Source: Liolophura sinensis
Taxonomy: Eukaryota; Mollusca; Polyplacophora; Chitonida; Chitonidae
DNA: 64,000 bases
Direction: 5' to 3'
Assembly (NCBI RefSeq): GCF_032854445.1
Contig: NC_088295.1
Location: 87,652,644 to 87,716,643 of the forward strand
How positions within the stretch are numbered: the stretch's first letter is position 1; every line of letters begins with the position of its first letter. The notes under the pieces are model-generated. The model ran no database searches and had not been told where the DNA came from. It worked only from the letters and a program-made list of their open reading frames with translations. Position numbers and translations under genes: made by a program. This document shows positions 52,030 to 63,699 of this stretch, one piece after another.

Positions 52030-52680
52030 TGTTATAACATTTTCTCACCATTGGTGAGTTTCCAGTTGTTATATGTTGTCTTCTTGTTTCTTCGTGCAGC
52101 CACCATATCGTTTGTGAGTTCCAGCTGTTATGTGTTGTTTGCTTCTGCCTAATTGGTGAGTTGCCACTTACAAGTTGTTTTCTTCTTCCTTCGCATACCC
52201 ACCACACCGTTGGTGAGTTCCAGCTGTTTTATGTTGTTAACTGTTTCCTTTGTGTATCCACGACATCGTTAATTCGTGATTTTTCAGTTGTTATATGTTA
52301 TTTTCTTCTTCCGTTGTGTAGCCACCACATCATCAATCAGAGAGTTTTCAGTTGTTACATGTTATGTTCTTCTTCCTTTGTGTAGCCACCACATCATTAA
52401 CTAGTGATTTTTAGTTGTTATATGTGATTTTCTGATTCCTTTGTTTATCCACCACATCATTAACTAGTGAGTTTTAGTTGTTATATGTGATTTTCTGATT
52501 CCTTTGTTTATCCACCACATCATAAACTAGTGAGTTTTCAGTTGTTAATGTTGTCTTTTTCTTCCTGTGTGTAGACATCACGCCGTTGATGGGTTTCCAG
52601 ATGTTATATGTTGTTTTCCTCGTCTTTTTTGTACCCACCATTGTCCACACCTTTGGTGGGTTTCCAGTTTGAGGAAACCG
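52030..52680. repeat. Minisatellite of about 60 bp, about 10 units, reaching into the GPCR gene
   Basis: Unit with TCAGTTGTTATATGTT, TTCTTCTTCCTTTGTG and AGCCACCACATCATT. It lies downstream of the minus-strand GPCR stop, and its first unit (52,604-52,680) forms the last 20 or so codons of that gene. Confidence 0.85.
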
Positions 52681-53761
52681 AGGACACGGCAGTGACACCC
52701 GAAGTCTTGCCACGAACCCCCTCCTCAGTGCTCCGGCACGTGATCAGCGCAATGAACACACGACGGAAGCGTCGGCCGCTCACCACGTATAAAAAGAAGT
52801 TGATGGCATGGTTAAAATTGGACAAAAAGTATATAAACGAATTCACAAAGACGTAAGAGGCGTACTGGTACGCATCGGACTGAAACTCCCAGTAGCGCTG
52901 GTATATGAAAAAGATGGCGTTTGGGGTGAGTAAGACGAAACATGTGACAGATGCTACGATCAACATAACAGTGACACTTTGTTGCTGGCGCTTCGACTCC
53001 GCTGTTTGATTTGTGCTGTTTGTCATGCGCTCTTTCTTACGCGCGGAACTCCGCAGTCCAACGATAATCATGACGTTACAGAAGAGTAGAGTAGGCCAGG
53101 GCAGGAACAGGTAAACAGCGGAGTCCACCCAGGACCATGTGACGAGGAAGGCCTCGAAGTCTTCGTGTATTCCACATATCCACCAACCGGTGAGTTGTTG
53201 GCGTTCGGAAGAGGCCATGCAATAGGGTATGTTAAACAATGCCAGGCCAAGCAGCATGCAACTAACTGTGATCTTAGCCCGTCTTACCGTGCAGAGGTTC
53301 GCCACTTTCAACGGAAACCAGACTGCGATGAATCGCTCCACTGTTAGGGCCACCATGAGCCTTATTGAGTATTGCACCAAAATGGTGCCTATGTAGAAGT
53401 AGAACTTACAACCAATTTCTAACACCCTGTATTCGAAATTCAGGATCAGAATTGAGAACAGCTGTTGATAGAAGAGCACCGTAAAGTCAACTACGGCCAG
53501 GACAGTAAGTAAAAAGATGGATGATGTCATCGGTTTCATTTTCATTAAGGTGACAAAGCTGGCTAGATTGCTGGGTAAGCCGATGGCGCAGCAGAGGAAA
53601 CCCTGTAAATTCATCAGGTTCATTCCCGCAACGTAGATTCCGTACTGATTGAGCAAGTACATAGGGAACTTGGGACCACTAACGTTACTGACAGGAGTTT
53701 CCGTGACATTGCTTATCTCTTCAGACATATTGGCCCACCAGGAACCCGTGTTGTTATCCAT
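52604..53761 (-). CDS. Class A (rhodopsin-like) G-protein-coupled receptor, intact
   Basis: 385 codons in one exon, ATG at 53,761. The N-terminus has four N-glycosylation sites (N3, N11, N18, N26). Seven hydrophobic segments lie at about 47-74, 80-104, 115-145, 161-183, 205-236, 262-288 and 300-328. Class A hallmarks are N65 in helix 1, D92 in helix 2 (LAVVD), the C118-C196 disulfide pair, ERF at 142-144 in place of DRY, P280 in helix 6, and NFFLY at 321-325 in place of NPxxY. Helix 4 lacks the usual Trp and helix 6 lacks CWxP. The NFFLY form occurs in many invertebrate peptide-type receptors. A TTTCAG acceptor 33 bases upstream of the ATG suggests a 5' untranslated exon. The ligand cannot be named. 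Confidence 0.88.
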   Translation of the reverse strand: MDNNTGSWWANMSEEISNVTETPVSNVSGPKFPMYLLNQYGIYVAGMNLMNLQGFLCCAIGLPSNLASFVTLMKMKPMTSSIFLLTVLAVVDFTVLFYQQLFSILILNFEYRVLEIGCKFYFYIGTILVQYSIRLMVALTVERFIAVWFPLKVANLCTVRRAKITVSCMLLGLALFNIPYCMASSERQQLTGWWICGIHEDFEAFLVTWSWVDSAVYLFLPWPTLLFCNVMIIVGLRSSARKKERMTNSTNQTAESKRQQQSVTVMLIVASVTCFVLLTPNAIFFIYQRYWEFQSDAYQYASYVFVNSFIYFLSNFNHAINFFLYVVSGRRFRRVFIALITCRSTEEGVRGKTSGVTAVSSVSSNWKPTKGVDNGGYKKDEENNI

Positions 53762-53884
53762 TATTATGGTTATTGGTCCGACTCTGTGTTAACCCTGAAA
53801 CATGAATAAAATAACATCACTGCATAAACACAAATTCTCAATCATATTACTCTGTATTACGCTAAAGAAAACATCAGAGAGAGC

Positions 53885-54295
53885 GGGACGTGGTCTGATT
53901 AAAGGCTTTCGTCATTTAATCTCTAGGGCACACGAGGTGAGGGTTCAAAGCCGGTCCTGGGCAGGGAATTGGTAGGTTTCAGGCTCTCACTACTTGTAGG
54001 GACTTAGGTTACAAAGAGCGGTGGAAGCTCGTGTGTAGCCTTTTGCTTATCCTTTCTGATGACGCTCATGTGATCGTTTCCGTTGTCTAACATAGGTCAG
54101 AGAGAATTTGTCTCCCACGAAAACTGTGTGCATACCTGTATCTCTGTGGGGAGGCATGTCTGAAATTTACCAAAGCTAAGTGGTTTACACCGGGCACTCC
54201 AGTTTCCTCCGTCCATGAAACTGAGCGCCACCGGATAAGTAAATAACTTTTAGGTATGACGTTAAGCACCAATCCATTAAGAAATAAATAAATTA
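53885..54295 (+). mobile_element. SINE family C
   Basis: A B-box-like GAGGGTTCAAAGCCG near the start (53,941) and an end with GCCACCGGATAAGTAAATAA, then TATGACGTTAAGCACCAATC and an AATAAATAAAT tail. It is about 400 bp, intergenic, next to the GPCR gene. Confidence 0.55.
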
Positions 54296-54299
54296 AAAA

Positions 54300-55010
54300 C
54301 GATCGGTGACAGTTTATGTAATACTCTGTGACTCGACCCTAATCAGTGAATGGATCCTGGCTTTGACATTCATCTATGCAATTAATAAAATATCAAAATA
54401 ATACCTGAATCTGTCCAGTTTAGTGAAGTTTGGGTTTCGTCATTTCATAGAAGTATTAGGCCTTGGATCTGTTTGTACAAATCGGATCAGTGGCTGTTCG
54501 AGAGAGCGATTGAAACTGCCAGGTCAAGATAATAATAGAAAACATGTGGCCAAGTCTGACATACATATGACTATCTGGTGTTTCAACATTAGTACCCTAT
54601 ATGGTGAACTTGAAATTCATGGCATAAACTATGTATTGTTGATTTTTCTCCTAACAATGTTTTTGTAATCCCTGTTGTAAGAAGAAACTTTATGCTAAGA
54701 ACTTCTCATTTTAACCCAGGGCTGTGCTGCTATGTTACACACCCAGTTTCTGTTGACTTCGAAAAAAGCTTTTCACAGCGGAGCTCCATTGCATGTTCTT
54801 AGAAGTTGGGCTCAGTGATTCAGACTGGCATCAAGAGGATATGTAAGGTTGCGCCTTTATTTTGTGGTAGTTTTAAAGAAAGATTAATTCATATCTCTAG
54901 GCTGTGTAAGGCCACTTAATGCCTGATAACGGTGCAGTTTTATACGTCATTTCTCACACGCCCAACGTCACCCTCTGGACATAATGGCAATGTCAATGCC
55001 AAAACGTTAT
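54300..55010. other. No gene seen
   Basis: AT-rich. A stretch near 54,750 (VDFEKSFSQ) could be a trace of a LINE reverse transcriptase but is too short to call. Confidence 0.35.
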
Positions 55011-55011
55011 T

Positions 55012-55190
55012 GGAATGAATGAATGAATGAATGAATCGATGAATTAATGAATGCCTGGGGTTTAACATCGTACTCAACAATTTTTCAGTTGTATGACGAC
55101 CCTGGGTGAGTATGCATTTACTGTGTCTTCTTGTGGCAGGGCGAGTCCATGCATCCAAAGTGCTGCCGTCACTGAAGCATGACTGGTAAA
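55012..55190 (-). mobile_element. SINE family A, 3' part, with (GAAT)n
   Basis: A GAATGAATGAATGAATGAAT run precedes the complement of the family A tail (GTTTAACATCGTACTC, CAGTTGTATGACGACC) and the complement of a body phrase (GTCTTCTTGTGGCAGGGCGA). Confidence 0.65.
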
Positions 55191-55655
55191 ACATATTTTG
55201 AGTGATATATTTTATAACACCTTTAACTTCCACCATACAATATCAACACTCTCGCACGGACGTCAGAGACGCGGCTCAGTGATAAAAGTGGCTCAGACTC
55301 GGTCTTTCACAGCGTATTTCTAGATTCTCCCTACTGTTCGTGAGATCCTTGCATGGGGATAAATAGAAGTCAACGCCACTCATGGGACCATTTGCTTAGT
55401 CTTACGTTCGTTAAAGACTTGTTTGTCTTTCATCCATATGGTGAGTAAGTTTTCACATCACTCGTGAGAAAGATTGTCAGTAACATGCCGATGGTCCATT
55501 GTTTATTGCAGGTATTCCGATACGATCCACCCCTAAAACTGACCACCTTGCTATGAGGGAGCAATTCTTGAGTATGGCGTTAGACAATAATCAAAAACAA
55601 AGTTATAAATAACATGATTTATGCTCTAACTTAACATCATACAATTTAATTTCCA

Positions 55656-55820
55656 AACTTCAAAATAGCGCTCAGTCATAATCTATTCTTAACAACAAAA
55701 TTCCCATAAAAACTTCAAAAAAACGTCCAGTTATAATCTATTCTTAACAACAAAATACCCATAAAAACTTCAAAATAACGTCCAGTTATAATTTATTTTT
55801 AACAACAAAATACCCATAAA
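55656..55820. repeat. 55-bp tandem repeat, three units
   Basis: Units start AACTTCAAAATARCG at 55,656, 55,711 and 55,766 and end CAAAATACCCATAAA. AT-rich, no coding potential. Confidence 0.9.
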
Positions 55821-55829
55821 AAGTTTGTT

Positions 55830-58150
55830 ATTGACTCACAGCTTAACTGGAAGCAGTAATTGCAAATTTGACGGATTAAAGAGGGCATTAAAGAATCTGT
55901 TAAATCAGTTAAAGTTAGAAAAGGCAATCTCCTTTAACACAGTGGTTTTGTGTTTTCTTCTTCTTTGCTGAGGTAATTCAGTTGAAGACTTTTCATTTCA
56001 AGTTAATTAATTTATTTCGTTATAGAATGTATCAACATGTATTGTACAAGATGAGCTTGTAGCACACACCAAGCTAAACTGCCTAGAAAAAAGGAGGTAA
56101 AAACCGTGGTAATACATCAGACGTTGGACTTTGTACTGATTTTACAATATCCGGTTTCCTGTATCCGAGTGTGGACTCCACAGCTTGATAAACAAACTGT
56201 CGCGTTAATGTTCGTGAATTTGACAGACAAACGTTCTTCGACAGACTACGAAGTTCCTTAAGGAGGCGTATGGTACACGTTACTAAGTTCAAATCAAAAT
56301 ACAAGTTCATAGCAGTTAATTAGGAATTGCTATCAGACTGACTTGATTTCTCCAAGCTCTAGCTGTTTATTCATACGCAATCGCCCACATTCAATAACCT
56401 TTTGTAACACAGCGGTTGCTGCTACAAAGCATTTGTCGATGAAGAATCGTCTGAAAATGAACCCCAGATATACGGAGAAGGCCAATTAAGTTGCTAGGAA
56501 TGGTCTTGCCATTGATGTAGTGAATGGCCCAGTACGGCAGTGACAGGTACGCATGAAGTGGCCTGCAGACCACTGAAGACCGATGTGATGTAGATGACAG
56601 TCCATTACGATAACAATCCGAGTAGATCGTCGCCTGATTTCACCTCGTAATTATTGCCCAATTTACGGCTTGTTGTGTGATTTCCTCAGTATGTTTCTTT
56701 AGAACCAAAGAGAGTTTTTTCATGAAGGTGTCTGGTTTCATTTTGTGCGCATGTTAGTGTGTGCTTATTAGGTGTGTCATGGTGAACCTTCAGCTGAAGG
56801 TGTATCATAACCGTGTTTTGGTGTACACCAGTATAAAACTTTAACAACAGCTTTCTGTCAGTACTGATCAGCAAGCTGCTCTACAGTGGAACTGGTGACT
56901 GTGGTACGCTGGTACTCAACTAGCATTCTCCCAACTAAGCAGGGATAGTTAAATCAGGGTGATGATATCAGTGGAAACAATATATAACACGGTTATACCC
57001 CATCGTACTGAAATCGATGACTCAAAGGGTTCTCTTCTGTTTTCGACATTTTCAATCGTGCAGACATCATGTGCTAAACATAGACATTATCTGAAACCCA
57101 TATATTTAACCTTGTGCAGTTGGGAGTTAAAAATATGTCATAACTTAAAGGACGTATGAAACATGACGTTCACTGTATTTTCATATTTAGAGTCAGTTGA
57201 CAATCTTGACTTTTTAAGTGGGATTTTCATATTGAATTTACAGTTATAGTATGACTTCAACTAGAAATGATTTTAGGTGGACAGTAGAGAATTTGAATAA
57301 AGCTTCTTCGCTTCCCAACCTAATTGTCAGATTATAGTAAATGGTTCAGGCGTCGTGTTTGGCGTTCAAGTAAGGCTGCGTTGTCCAACCTCAAAAAGAT
57401 CGAAGTAATTTTTGAAAACGAAGTTAAACACCGATAAAAAAGTAAGGATTTTAACACGTGAACTGGAATGTCGAGATATTCAATCAAACGATTTTTTATT
57501 ATCCTAAAGCGTTATATTAGGATAATAACTCCACGTCACGTCCATTAAATTCCTCGACAAAGGGCAAATGTACATGGACTGTAGTCAGTGAATACGTCAT
57601 CATTTTATAATTTGATTTGACCTAATGGAGATTTATGATCCTAGCTGGTTAATGTGGATTAAAAAAATACCTTCAAAGAACTAGACCAGATTCACAGGTG
57701 AGGTCTACTTCATGTGAACTTGTACAGGCTTAATAAATGGGATTACGTCAAAATCAGACAATAGTTAAGAATTACACTGTATCTTGCGCTTCTTGCAGCT
57801 CTATTCTGGGTCAGTTATCGTTATTCAAGCCCTCCAATATGAATATGTAGAGGTAATTAACTGGCGCTTCACGCTAATGGAGATGTAAACTTAACTGTGT
57901 CATAACAAGACAAGGCTTCCGGCTAAAGTGACACTTGCTAATAAATCAGTTACACAGAACATTAAGAAGTGTTCAGTAACAGCCCGGATTGTGCGTAATA
58001 AACTTTCCCGGTTATCAACCCCGACGCTCTCGCTATTCTTGCTTTTATTCGCCGAATCTGAATAGGCTCCGAGCTACTCATGCAAGACAAGGTTATAAAT
58101 ATTACACAATGTACCGAGGGTGATAGAAAAACTACTACCTCAACTTTCTC
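55830..58150. other. No gene seen
   Basis: AT-rich. Short frames (56,083-56,310; 56,391-56,573; 56,959-57,159) show no domain. It may be intergenic. Confidence 0.4.
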
Positions 58151-58161
58151 ACATTGGTCAT

Positions 58162-58385
58162 TTATTTATTTATTTATTTATTTATTTATTTGATCGGTGT
58201 TTTGCGTCGTACTCAAGAAAATTTCACTTAAACGACAGGGGCCAGCATTATGGTGAGAGGATACCCGGCAGAGCCCGAGGAAAACCCACGACCATCCGCA
58301 AGTTGCTGACAGACCTTCCCCCGTATGGCCGGAGAGGAAGCCAGGATGAGCTGGCCTTGAACTCACAGCAACCGTATTGGTCATT
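58162..58385 (+). mobile_element. SINE family B
   Basis: (TTTA)n, then TGATCGGTGTTTTGCGTCGT, CAGGGGCCAGCATTATGGTG, CCCGAGGAAAACCCACGACC, TTCCCCCGTATGGCCGGAGA and CCTTGAACTCACAGC (a degenerate tRNA-like end). It is directly followed by the 60-bp array. Confidence 0.8.
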
Positions 58386-58930
58386 TAGCACAAGGCATAT
58401 AAAAGTGCAGCTGCCTTAATACAGCTTCTGTGTATGTGTCACTTAGCCCGGGGCATATATAATGCCAATACCTTGATACAACTTGGGTGTATTGGTTGTT
58501 TTGCACGGGACGTATTTAATGCCACTACCTTCATACAACTTCGGTGTATCGGTTGTTTTGCACAGGGCGTATATAATGCAGCTGCCTTGATAAAACTTCT
58601 GTGTATTGGTTGTTTTGCACCGGGCGTATATAATGCCACTACCTTCACACAACTTTTGTGTATCGGTTGTTTTGTACGAGGCATATATAACGCAGCTACC
58701 TTGATACAGCTTCGGTGTATCTGTCATTTAGCACTAGGCATATATAATGTAGCTGCCTTGATACAGCTTCGGTGTATCTGTCATTTACCACAAGGCATAT
58801 ATAATATAGCTACCTTGATACAGCTTCGGTGTATCTGTCATTTAGCACAAGGCATATATAATGTAGCTACCTTGATACAGCTTCGGTGTATTGGTTGTTT
58901 CGCACAGGGCATATATCATGCGGCTTCTTC
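58376..58930. repeat. 60-bp minisatellite, about 9 units
   Basis: Unit with GGTGTATCGGTTGTTTTGCA, CAGGGCATATATAATG and CAGCTACCTTGATACAGCTT. Sixty bases is 20 codons, so open frames persist on both strands (167 codons on plus). Each unit carries a TATATAATG word. The first unit shares its start with the end of the SINE at 58,385. Confidence 0.9.
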
Positions 58931-59440
58931 ACTTTAACTATGTTATATCTGTTGTTTTGAACATAGCATGACTAAGATGGTATCGTCACCGTAACTTTAG
59001 TTAATCCTTTGCTTAGTGAGTCGTATAAATAAGCGGACGACGTCACCGTAACGTTGGGCGATCTCTATTTTTAACACACCATAGATAAGGCTGTGTCGCC
59101 ACTGTAATTTTGGTTGAACCTTTGTTTTATAAGTGCCATAAATAATGTGATAAAGTCACTGATGTAACTTTGGTTGATAAACTGTTTTGTGTGCGTCATA
59201 AATGAGGTTGTTAAACGTCACTTAAATAATTTCATTTGATCCATTGTGTTGAATGTTTCACACACAAGGCGGTTTACGTCAGTGTAACTTCGGCATTAGT
59301 GATGGCACTGACGTAACTTTGGTTCACCCACTGTCTTGTAGATGTCACAATAACGTTGGTAACGGCACTGAATTATTTTTGGTCGATGCAATGTTTTTGG
59401 TATACATTAAGCTGTGGAGTATTTGTAAGCATAAATCAGC
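58930..59440. repeat. Degenerate continuation of the 60-bp array
   Basis: Spaced phrases such as GTCACCGTAACTTTAGTTAA, GTCACTGATGTAACTTTGGT and GTGTGCGTCATAAATGAGG recur about every 60 bases, with much divergence. It looks like an older part of the same or a related array. Confidence 0.55.
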
Positions 59441-60420
59441 CAAAGATTTGATAGGAAAGCGCTTTCTCTCACCAACTCTGTCCCGATGTTTATAGTTGTA
59501 GCGTCACTTAACGACTAACTAAATCCGCTGGGCTCAACAACGTGAATGGCGAAGTTGAGTCGATAAAATCGGCCAGGGTTTCCTGACCTAGCGTACAGTT
59601 TCTGGCTATTGTATCTTTATTCTCTCCACCTACTGATTTAGCACATGGATTCAAAATTCAAAACATGGTTTGTAAAGGACTGAATTTCTTGTTAAACAAC
59701 CGAACACTACAATGTCTGCAACTTCACAATTGGCAAATTTCTTGCATATACTACCTTCTTTTCCAAGACATTTTGATTTTATGAAAGATGATTGGACAAT
59801 TCTCCATCTACTCAATCGTAATTTTAGTTTGCTTTTGGAGAGATAATGCAGTGTGTAATGAAATCGGACATTCTTGTCGACAGAATGGAACCCGGCAATA
59901 AAGTCTCAAATTCCACCACATGTCTGTGAACATGTATCTACTAGACACTATATTGGTGTACCAGATCTCTTCGGCTCTGCTATAATCGGACTTGACCTGC
60001 CTCTTTAGTTTCCAGTGGTATAACTCTCTACAGATGCTGGTGAAAATTTACTAGCTCTCTTAATCTCGGAGTTCAGAAATTTCTCATTAAAGTTACCCAA
60101 ATCTCCTGTGAATTAGACGGCCATAAAACAGCTTGCTTCTACATTTATCACCAGCTGCTGTTACTGAAGGGATTGATTTGCTCTACAAAGAGTGTTATTA
60201 CCGCCTGAAAAGCCATATGTTTCACACCACTTGGAATGTATGGGCGGATATTTCTTTGAAAATAGATCTTCATTAGCTAACCAGGACTACACTTTAGAAT
60301 AGTTGTCGCTTGTCACTGATTCTTACAGAATGTCTTGTTGACAGTTCTTCAATACTCATGGCTGGAGTTTGGCGCGTTTAATCTCAGTATCATGGAGAAA
60401 ATTTCATTTTCAAGTGGACT
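59440..60420. other. No gene seen
   Basis: AT-rich, frames short and without domains. Confidence 0.4.
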
Positions 60421-60422
60421 TC

Positions 60423-60722
60423 ATAGTTCCCGAAATAATTAAATTTTTGCTATCAGACGATGACCCCGGACTTCAAACGCCTTCAACGTTTCTACAATCT
60501 GAGTTGGAAAGAGGAAATCTGCATAGTTCCCGAAATAATTAAATTTTTGCTATCAGACGATGACCCCGGACTTCAAACGCCTTCAACGTTTCTACAATCT
60601 AAGTTGGAAAGAGGAAATCTGCACAGTTCTCGAAATAATTAAGTTTTTACTATCAGACGATGACCCCGGACTTCAAACGCCTTCAACGTTTATACAATCT
60701 GAGTTGGAAAGAGGAAATTTGC
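60423..60722. repeat. 100-bp tandem repeat, three units
   Basis: Units start CATAGTTCCCGAAATAATTA at 60,423 and 60,523, and CACAGTTCTCGAAATAATTA at 60,623. Each encodes LLSDDDPGLQTPSTFLQSEL in one plus frame, but the 100-bp period shifts the frame and a stop follows in each junction. Confidence 0.95.
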
Positions 60723-60759
60723 ATGAACTTACAGACTTCAGTACAGTTAACTTTTGAAA

Positions 60760-61555
60760 CAGTATTCCTTGAGTATGTTGTATAATATTGTCTATAGTGT
60801 CTGACTTACCTGCCGTTCTCCAGGGGCTATACGAGCTTCAGGCAACCGTTAGCGCGGACAACTTTCTGTGATACCCCCGAGTCTGGGATGGCCTTATATC
60901 GCCTGGGTGCGGGTCACCGGATATTTCTGATTTGCTGCTTTGTGTATGACGCACGACGCAAAACACTGCAAAAGTTCACTTTCTATTGACGCAATATCGA
61001 CACAGAGAGCAATAGGGTCGCAGCGCATGGCATTTGCGATCACTTGTGACTAAGCTTTCAAGAGAACATGGCCTTCAGACCATAACATATTATAATTGGA
61101 AAAAACATACTACAATTGGCTGTCTTATTTTTGAAGATATTTTAACTATGTTTTGATCACCGGTTCTCAGTAATAATGACACCAATTAAAACCATCAAGT
61201 GAGCTACACTGATACAGGAATTGATCCATGGTCAACGTGGCATTATCGTTGCCTGCTCATCCTCCCTCAGGAGTTTAAATGATTTCCACCAAAGGATTTT
61301 CTGCAATGAAATCTGGCTTAAACACAGTTTGCGTTCGGTACACTGATGATTAAATCTCAGAGAGTTTTGTATTATTGAAGCCATGTTAAAAGGTTAGATA
61401 TTCGCGTACAGTCATTACCAGAAACTGCGTCCAGACCTTGATCGCACTGTAAATGTCTACGTGGTAAACCTTTTAGTCAAGCCAAAATCTAGTTTCACAC
61501 CATACATGCAAAGCCCATCTAATCAACGTCAATTCTGCGTTAGTGGGCCTTTATC
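60760..61555. other. No gene seen
   Basis: Sequence without recognisable gene or element. Confidence 0.35.
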
Positions 61556-61559
61556 GGCC

Positions 61560-61795
61560 TAGTGGCTAGTGTGCTTGTGCCGCACAAGGAGCAATGGCCT
61601 CTCACCTATGTGAGTTGAAGTCCAGCTCATGTTGCCAGCCTATCCGACCGTACGAGGGAAGGTCTTGCAGCAACCTTCCGATGGTGGTGGGTTTCCCTAA
61701 CACTCTAGTCGGGTTTTCCCACCATTATGCTAGCCCACGCGGTATAACTGAAATATTTTTGAATACCGTAAGACGTGAAACACCAATCAAATAAA
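61560..61795 (-). mobile_element. SINE family B, near full length
   Basis: In minus orientation: CCTAGTGGCTAGTGTGC (tRNA-like end) at 61,557, GAGTTGAAGTCCAGCTCATG, CGTACGAGGGAAGGTC, GGGTTTTCCCACCATTATGC, and a tail with ACACCAATCAAATAAATAAA at 61,779. Confidence 0.8.
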
Positions 61796-61799
61796 TAAA

Positions 61800-62430
61800 G
61801 GAATAATTATTAGCCAACGTACATCGCAGGCTCAGTCCAGACGTTATACTACATGTCCAATTTGTCAATGTGATACACAGATTTGGAGGAAACAATCCCC
61901 CACTTATTCAATATATAACTAGGAATAAACTGCTCTTTAAAACACGACATGGGATTGTGATTTACCCGTTGACGGCCTGTAATTCTGTGCTTCGCATACT
62001 TAGCTTAAAATTATCAATATTTGGTCTATCACTGGCTCATTTCTCTAAAGTGTTACTTTCTATCGTTGTATATCATCTGCCCTTCGTGAATGAGGTCGCG
62101 TGCTCGCACCAATCTCAGACGTATTCCTGGATTTTAGTATAACCTCCATTCATGTGACTGTGTAAATTGAAAGGGATAATTTTGATTTCATGGACCTGCG
62201 AGGAGTTTGGTCAGAACTGGTCAAGCAGTTGAACTGTTCAAGCAGTTGAACTGGTCAAGTGGTGGCCGTTGATTTGTTGGTCGTAGTTGTGGTCAGTCCA
62301 ATCGGGGATTGCACGGGCTTCGCGGGCACTTGACGCTCGAACATTAGGCTGATCGGACATGGAAATCCCGCGCAGGTAAATTGGAGATCGTAGTGATGTA
62401 GAGCATTTTATATAACTTACAATACTTTTT
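61800..62430. other. No gene seen
   Basis: Has a small local repeat (CAAGCAGTTGAACTGTT, 62,220-62,265). Otherwise unremarkable. Confidence 0.35.
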
Positions 62431-62590
62431 ATGTATTTATTTATTTATTTATTTATTTGATTGGTGTCTTACGTCGTTCCCAAGAATATTTCACTTATAC
62501 GACGGCGACCACCATTATGGTGGGAGGAAACCGGGCAGTACCCGGGGGAACCCCACGACCATCCGCTGGTTGGTGGCAGGCCTTCCCACA
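62431..62590 (+). mobile_element. SINE family B, 5' part
   Basis: TATTTATTTATTTATTTATT, TGATTGGTGTCTTACGTCGT, CGACCACCATTATGGTGGG and GGGGGAACCCCACGACCATC. It ends near CAGGCCTTCCCAC at 62,590. Confidence 0.8.
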
Positions 62591-62599
62591 CAATAATGT

Positions 62600-63690
62600 A
62601 GAGTGATAGTAATATACGGTTTTGCATGCTAACCGTGGTGAAAAGTGAAATATTGTCACGTAGAACATTTCCATTTTGTAATATTAACAATATTTACGGT
62701 ACACCAATTAGAGAAGGGTTTAAACTGGTTAGTCCTGAAAGTGTGACTGAGCTAGTTTTGTAAAGTGGGTGCCATTATAATTTTGTAAATTATCTGTTTT
62801 CATAATTTCATTTCGTGCTCAGATGTGATGATGCTGATGAAAATCGCGATTTTGGCTATTGGAATCCACCTGTAAATACTGTTTGTCAATTTAGGCAGTT
62901 TCCGGTGTTGTTTTCATGCACATGTAACCGTAGGACTTCGTAATGACCCTTGCTTTACTTTACATATGAAAGTGTCCAGAAACCTACTCAATCGACAGCT
63001 TATGGCACTGCGACTCGCGTACTTCCGCCAGGAGATTTCCAATCAATTATTGCTCGTTCCTTGTAAATGTGTATTTACTTGTGTGTGAAGCAAATGCGTA
63101 TAGGACTACATTCGGATCCGATTCATTCCTTGGCACATCATTATACAACAGTAACAAGTAGTGCCATGAACGGTGATGTGCTTTTTTCGAGGCACAGCGC
63201 TACAAGGCAATACTGGTGATGGCAAAAGAGCGCGAAGAGTCAGTGTACCCTGTGTTGTTGTTTATTTCATATACACTTCAGAGTTGTCACTACAGCCGCT
63301 TTACAATGCCATGGTGTTTTGAACTCCTGTCAGTGTCAATAACTAAGGTGCCTATCGATCTATGTTAAGTGGAACCTGATTGGGCCATGAATCATGCATA
63401 TTTGCGAAGGAAAGTGATGGGCTATGAAAAGTTAATATATCTTAGTAAATCAAGGTAGGCGATGTCGGACATTGCTAGCTTGATTAAACAAAGATGATAT
63501 AGTGCGGCCTGGATAAAAACAGATATTTTGATGCATTTTGACCTTTGCCCCTATCCAACGGATAGGGTAAGCATTGTGTTTATGGATATGTTATTGCATG
63601 TGTTAATGAAGTTCCTGTCTATTCGTCAAGCTGTATGTGTATTCAAAATTGTTTGCTGGGGGTTGCATGATGCTAGAGATTTTGCTATGA
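62600..63690. other. No gene seen
   Basis: AT-rich spacer. Short frame 63,528-63,725 without a domain. Confidence 0.35.
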
Positions 63691-63699
63691 TGCAAAATT

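Noticed and set aside
54720-55000. LINE reverse transcriptase trace (VDFEKSFSQ)
   Set aside because: One short motif only, with no supporting neighbours.
58434-58937. 167-codon plus-strand frame with CIGCFAQG repeats
   Set aside because: Product of the 60-bp array; minus frames are open too. The units keep TATA-like DNA words as well as any peptide, so coding is not favoured.
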